Shown here piece by piece: positions 60,597 through 64,000 of a DNA stretch of 64,000 nt (position 1 is its first letter; each line of letters begins with the position of its first letter). Origin of the DNA: Raineyella sp034933565 (GTDB lineage Bacteria > Actinomycetota > Actinomycetes > Propionibacteriales > Propionibacteriaceae). The DNA is taken from NCBI RefSeq assembly GCF_034933565.1, contig NZ_JAYFNG010000003.1, positions 9,117-73,116 of the forward strand, written 5' to 3'. The notes under the pieces were generated by a model. The model searched no databases. It had not been told where the DNA came from and saw only the letters and a list, made by a program, of their open reading frames with translations. The position numbers and the translations under genes were made by a program.

Positions 60597-62167
60597 CGGG
60601 GCCAGGCCCCCTCAATGTCCGAGGGGAGGTCGACAGGGACCAGGAGCCCGCCGCCCACGTGGCGGGACTGGCCTGCTGCGAGCACTGCGGTCTCCGACGC
60701 CAGTCTCCCCAGGTCCAGTCGCGCCCGATAGGCCTGTGTGACCAATCCCTTGGGCAGCTTGTGGGCGTAGGCGGCGACATCCGAATCCGGGACGATGTGG
60801 GTCTCCAGGACCTTGGTCCCCTGCTGGCGGACCCAGTCAGTCAACTCGCGGTATCCACGCGTCCCTCGATGATGGACACCTGCACGATCCCGGAAGACGA
60901 ATCCCAAGGACAGCAAGGCCGCATCGGACAGGGTCCATGCGCCGCGTTCATCAGTCGGCTGCCGGCGTGTTTCGGCCACCAGCGCCGGCACGGCGACCCA
61001 GGATCGCACCACGTCGGCTCCGGGCTCGGTCCAGAAGGCCTCGCCGGACACCAGAGCCCTCCCGTCCGTCTCCAGGACGCCTTCGCGACGGTAGATCCGT
61101 AGGTGGTCACTCAGCGCGCTCCACAAAGCGGCTGAATCTGTAGGAGACATCCCGTTCGGCAGTAGCACCACAAAGGCAGAGGGAGTGTCCACGAGGCGGT
61201 GGGCCTCGGCTGTGAGCCGGAGCACGGACTGATCGAGCAGGTGGATGGCTACTCGATTCGCGGGAGGAACGAGGCCTGAGGCATAGCTGCCGGTGATCAC
61301 CGGCGGTGCGTCGTCCCCCAGGCGCTGTGCGAGCATCCGGTGGAACGTCACGCACCACGGGACGCGAGCATGCTGCTCGACGCGCTGACGGACCGGAAGC
61401 ACGATGGCTCGGGTCCAAGGAGCCGTGGCGGTCGCCGGAGCGGGCATCGCGTAGTAGATGTTCCTGACGGGTGTGTCCGGGACGGGGGAAGGCGCTGGCC
61501 GCTGCGATCCGCTGAATCCATCGGCGGCCATGGAAGGGCGCTTCCGCGGGTTCGCCGTGTCGTACGCATCCTCAAGGCTACGGACGAACCCCGGGCCCGG
61601 AGATTGCACCGAAATGCCCCTCTGGGTGAACTGCCCCGCGCCGGCGACCTGACGAAGCGGGGACACCAGTGGGATCTCGGTGGACAGCACGACAGGGCTC
61701 TCTCCCTCTCCCAAGCAGACCACGTCCTCGCACAGTCTGGTCACGACGTCACGGACTGTTTCGGGGACGTCATCCCATTGCCAGCCGAAGGCCCCCGCGA
61801 CTGCCTCACCACTGGCGATTCGCTTGCGGGCTTTCTTGTCGCGCAGCGAGGCCTTCCCGCCGGTCCCGTCAAATGTTCCTTCGGCGCGATAGGCCGCAAT
61901 CTCCATCCCACGATGAACGGAACAGTGCTCCGGATGCTGGATTGCGTCCGGTGATTTGTTCTCCAGCCATTCAAGCGCGGCGAGTGAATCTTCGGAGGGC
62001 CGAAGGTCGCCCTCCTTCACCACCGCGCTGCCTCCTTTACCGGCCGACTGCATGAGCGCACCATGAAGCCGCTTCGTCGTGGGGAAGTGGTCGCGACTCA
62101 CACCATCTGCGGCATGCCCGAGAAAAATTCCGAGCGGAAATCGCGCTGTGATCGTCAGTGCAGGCAC
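60593..62167 (-). CDS. csb2: Type I-G protein Csb2 (Cas5-Cas6 fusion, GSU0054 family)
   Basis: A 524-residue protein beginning at GTG 62165-62167, one base after the csb1 stop. The N-terminal half is a RAMP fold (ALTITARFPLGIFLGHAADG opens it; EGDLRPSEDSLAALEWLE is the GSU0054 signature region). The C-terminal half carries a second RAMP (ETHIVPDSDVAAYAHKLPKG; YRARLDLGR). In I-G it does both crRNA end binding (Cas5) and crRNA processing (Cas6). The upstream frame extends further but is the shadow of csb1. Confidence 0.9.
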   Translation of the reverse strand: MPALTITARFPLGIFLGHAADGVSRDHFPTTKRLHGALMQSAGKGGSAVVKEGDLRPSEDSLAALEWLENKSPDAIQHPEHCSVHRGMEIAAYRAEGTFDGTGGKASLRDKKARKRIASGEAVAGAFGWQWDDVPETVRDVVTRLCEDVVCLGEGESPVVLSTEIPLVSPLRQVAGAGQFTQRGISVQSPGPGFVRSLEDAYDTANPRKRPSMAADGFSGSQRPAPSPVPDTPVRNIYYAMPAPATATAPWTRAIVLPVRQRVEQHARVPWCVTFHRMLAQRLGDDAPPVITGSYASGLVPPANRVAIHLLDQSVLRLTAEAHRLVDTPSAFVVLLPNGMSPTDSAALWSALSDHLRIYRREGVLETDGRALVSGEAFWTEPGADVVRSWVAVPALVAETRRQPTDERGAWTLSDAALLSLGFVFRDRAGVHHRGTRGYRELTDWVRQQGTKVLETHIVPDSDVAAYAHKLPKGLVTQAYRARLDLGRLASETAVLAAGQSRHVGGGLLVPVDLPSDIEGAWPR

Positions 62168-62168
62168 G

Positions 62169-63380
62169 TCATTCGTCCTCTTCCTCAGCAATGGTGCCGC
62201 CGTGGACGATTGGGTTCCCCACAACTTCGAAGACCTGCCCGGTCCAGTCGATCCCCGCCACGTCGATCGCCCGGTCGATAGCTCTCGTGAGGAGAGCATC
62301 GGACCGGCCACGATCGAGGGGCTCGATGGTCTCGGCCCGGCCGTTACGGAGGTCGAGCTTGAATTCCGGGGCAGAGACCTCAACCAAGTCGCAGTTGGCG
62401 CGAAGAAGTAGCTCCTCGTTCGCGCGGGCCAGGGCCGCGAGAGCGAGCGCGGCCAGCAAGGTGCGGCAAGCCACGTCAGCCTCGAGCGGGCCGCCGAAAC
62501 GGAGTTGACGCAGTGCGCTGAATGACAGCACGTGGGATCGGATGATGCGTCGACACGCGACAAGACCGAGGGTGTCCAGCGAAGGAGGAATGGATCCCAG
62601 CCCCAGCGCCGCCGCCGAGACGGTTCCCTGTTTTCCCTTCCGGGCCTTTTCTGCGGCCTTGCGCAAAGCCTCGACGTTCTTGGGGCTCAGCTCGGCTTCC
62701 TGGGCAGTGACCAGAGCGTCGAGGTCGTCGGGACTCACCCGGACACTCGGCGCGATCTCGTCCCGCCGGGCACCGCCTCTCTTCGGCACCGCAGTGCCGT
62801 TGCCACTCTGATCGGCCAGGACGCCGATGATCTCACCGACCAACGCGGAACGATAACGACCCTGGTTTGAGCGTCGAGTGGAGTCCCAGGCGCCCAACAC
62901 CAGACTGACCGGACTCAGGGTGAGGAGCGCCCGGGCATCCCCCGGGGTGGCATCGCGAGCTGCTCGATATCTGGGATGCTGGGTCACCGACTTGCCGTCA
63001 ACCATCGCAGCACGGATGTGGCCGTCGAAGGCGCGGTGCGGTGCTTCAAAATCAGCAAGATCACGCTCGGGATAGTGGACGACTATACGGGGCGTGCGAA
63101 CAAGGATCGGGTCCTGGTCCCGGATCGCGTCAGCCAGTGCTTGCTCGACCCTGTTCAGCTGGCTCGGCTTGGAGTCGATGAGGACCACAGCCGAGGGCGC
63201 ATCGTCGATATACCGCGTCTCGAACGCATAGGTGGCCTGATTGCCCGACACGTAACGAGCGGGAGCCACCGCAGCGTGTGGACCTGCCGCAGGGGCAAGC
63301 TCGGTCACAGCGGTCAGGACGCTTGCGCCACCGGGCGAGCATGCCTCGGCCAGTCTGTCGTAGGTGAACTCCACTGTCAT
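62169..63380 (-). CDS. csb1: Type I-G backbone protein Csb1 (Cas7, GSU0053 family)
   Basis: This 403-residue Cas7-type RAMP is the first gene of the cas operon. It has the Csb1 pattern: AVVLIDSKPSQLNRVEQAL, EAPHRAFDGHIRAAMVDG, LTLSPVSLVLGAWDSTRRSN and the region IAPSVRVSPDDLDAL. It forms the crRNA-binding filament. ATG 63378-63380 has AGGAGG six bases upstream and overlaps the stop of a short upstream frame (ATGA). Base and codon use are less G/C-extreme than in the core genes. Confidence 0.92.
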   Translation of the reverse strand: MTVEFTYDRLAEACSPGGASVLTAVTELAPAAGPHAAVAPARYVSGNQATYAFETRYIDDAPSAVVLIDSKPSQLNRVEQALADAIRDQDPILVRTPRIVVHYPERDLADFEAPHRAFDGHIRAAMVDGKSVTQHPRYRAARDATPGDARALLTLSPVSLVLGAWDSTRRSNQGRYRSALVGEIIGVLADQSGNGTAVPKRGGARRDEIAPSVRVSPDDLDALVTAQEAELSPKNVEALRKAAEKARKGKQGTVSAAALGLGSIPPSLDTLGLVACRRIIRSHVLSFSALRQLRFGGPLEADVACRTLLAALALAALARANEELLLRANCDLVEVSAPEFKLDLRNGRAETIEPLDRGRSDALLTRAIDRAIDVAGIDWTGQVFEVVGNPIVHGGTIAEEEDE

Positions 63381-63532
63381 TTTTCCTCCTGCCGGGTGGC
63401 GCGACCAACCGCCACATTCGTCGTCAGGACTTGATGATGCCGCATGAGGCGTGAGTGCGCCAGCGATTCGAGAACCTCACCAATGACTGGAATGAAATCT
63501 TCTCCATGTCGCTTGCGTAGGTCTTCGGCGAA
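63377..63532 (-). pseudogene. Short open frame translationally coupled to csb1, probable gene remnant
   Basis: An open frame of 51 residues (EDLRKRHGEDFIPVIGEVLE in its first half; LMRHHQVLTTNVAVGRATRQ) follows a TAA and ends with a TGA that overlaps the csb1 ATG. The composition looks like a real protein end, but there is no start codon until an internal ATG at 63445 (22 residues). A neighbouring frame (FPLFYEESVLRRSII) continues upstream, as if a frameshift had broken a longer gene. It could also be a leader peptide for csb1. Confidence 0.4.
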
Positions 63533-64000
63533 TTATGGAACGCCTCAAAACAGACTCTTCGTAGAAGAGAGGGAAGTCAGGGCGGCGTCACACCCGGTGT
63601 CCCAGGAACTGGCGCTTCTCTCGGCAACCCGCTAGGCCAGCCGGGTGGCTTCCCGGCGGTTGGTAACCGAGGAGAGTCCTCGTGGTGAGTCTGCCACGCA
63701 TCAATAGTGGTGACTTGCCTGGTGATGAGCCTACAACGGGCGGAGACGCCAGGATCGTTTGTCCGGCCTTGAGTCCTGTTGAGAACTCCACCTAGTCCGT
63801 GACCGTCAACATCCGGCGGCCCCTCAAGCCACTCCCTCACCAGCAGGCGTGCTTCGACACTAGCCCCGGTCTTTCATGAGTGTCGGTGAGGCGAGGTCAT
63901 GCGATGTCGTCGTCCCCGCCGGTGGTCGGTGTGGTGTGGGGGCATGGTGAAGGGCCGGCTGGCGCTGCCGGGCTGCGGTTCTCCGGGGTCCTCGTGTCGT
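63533..64000. other. Region upstream of the cas operon, no supported gene
   Basis: About 470 bp to the window end. I see no direct repeats of CRISPR type here. There are small hairpins (CCGGG-TGGCTT-CCCGG near 63641; GAGGA...TCCTC near 63671). Several minus-strand frames of 60-90 codons run through it but lack start signals and known motifs. The cas promoter should lie in the more A/T-rich 63380-63570 part. Confidence 0.4.

Noticed and set aside
63577..63840. 87-codon minus-strand frame near the window end
   Set aside because: It has some protein-like segments (VREWLEGPPD) but no recognisable family, and the competing frame is equally open; not enough support.

Overview
The window is GC-rich DNA from an actinobacterium. 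The evidence is the strong G/C bias at third codon positions, the dnaK-grpE-dnaJ-hspR operon under HAIR boxes, GTG/TTG starts, an OxyR-AhpCF module of actinobacterial type, and a c-di-AMP riboswitch ahead of an NlpC/P60 cell-wall hydrolase. The gene set, which includes a PTS permease, GlmM and many GTAC-containing repeats, would fit a Propionibacteriales member. That placement is inference, and genus cannot be set from sequence reading alone.

Layout. 1-9 kb: a truncated epimerase, an O6-alkylguanine-transferase homologue whose acceptor cysteine is replaced by valine, a beta-glucoside-type PTS EIIBCA, a patatin-like lipase, a VOC protein, a short-chain dehydrogenase and a membrane protein. 9-11 kb: a Kef-type antiporter with a long Gly/Lys/Asn tail and a tandem SMR pair. 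11.3-16 kb: the HspR-controlled chaperone operon. 16-25 kb: flavin oxidoreductase, class B PBP, VOC proteins, a two-component system and an AlkZ-type protein. 25-29 kb: a rhomboid-like protein, a sugar-lactone-oxidase-like flavoprotein, and a TMEM165/GDT1 transporter behind a yybP-ykoY manganese riboswitch. 29-33 kb: peroxide defence (AhpD-like, ahpC, ahpF, oxyR). 33-36 kb: membrane protein, then NlpC/P60 hydrolase with its ydaO-type riboswitch. 36-40 kb: nucleotidyltransferase-like gene, glmM, a hexapeptide-repeat protein and a TetR regulator. 40.9-46 kb: a short-chain acyl-CoA/ketone-body operon (thiolase, 3-hydroxyacyl-CoA dehydrogenase, acyl-CoA dehydrogenase, fused CoA transferase), divergent from the TetR gene and preceded by a perfect 22-bp palindrome. 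46-47 kb: repeat-packed non-coding DNA. 47-53.4 kb: NarL-type two-component system, SHOCT protein, DUF853 ATPase, MFS permease.

53.7-63.5 kb is an accessory region with visibly more A/T in its intergenic DNA and codons. It holds IS3 and IS30 debris followed by a six-gene type I-G (formerly I-U) cas operon on the minus strand: csb1-csb2-cas3-csb3-cas4/cas1-cas2. The genes overlap or nearly touch. No CRISPR array is visible in the window; the IS debris ends 43 bp beyond the end of cas2, so the array is either outside the window or lost.

A second layer runs through the whole window. Many intergenic regions carry short tandem repeats (periods of about 14 to 50 bp) and long GC-rich hairpins, several of which serve as plausible terminators or attenuators.
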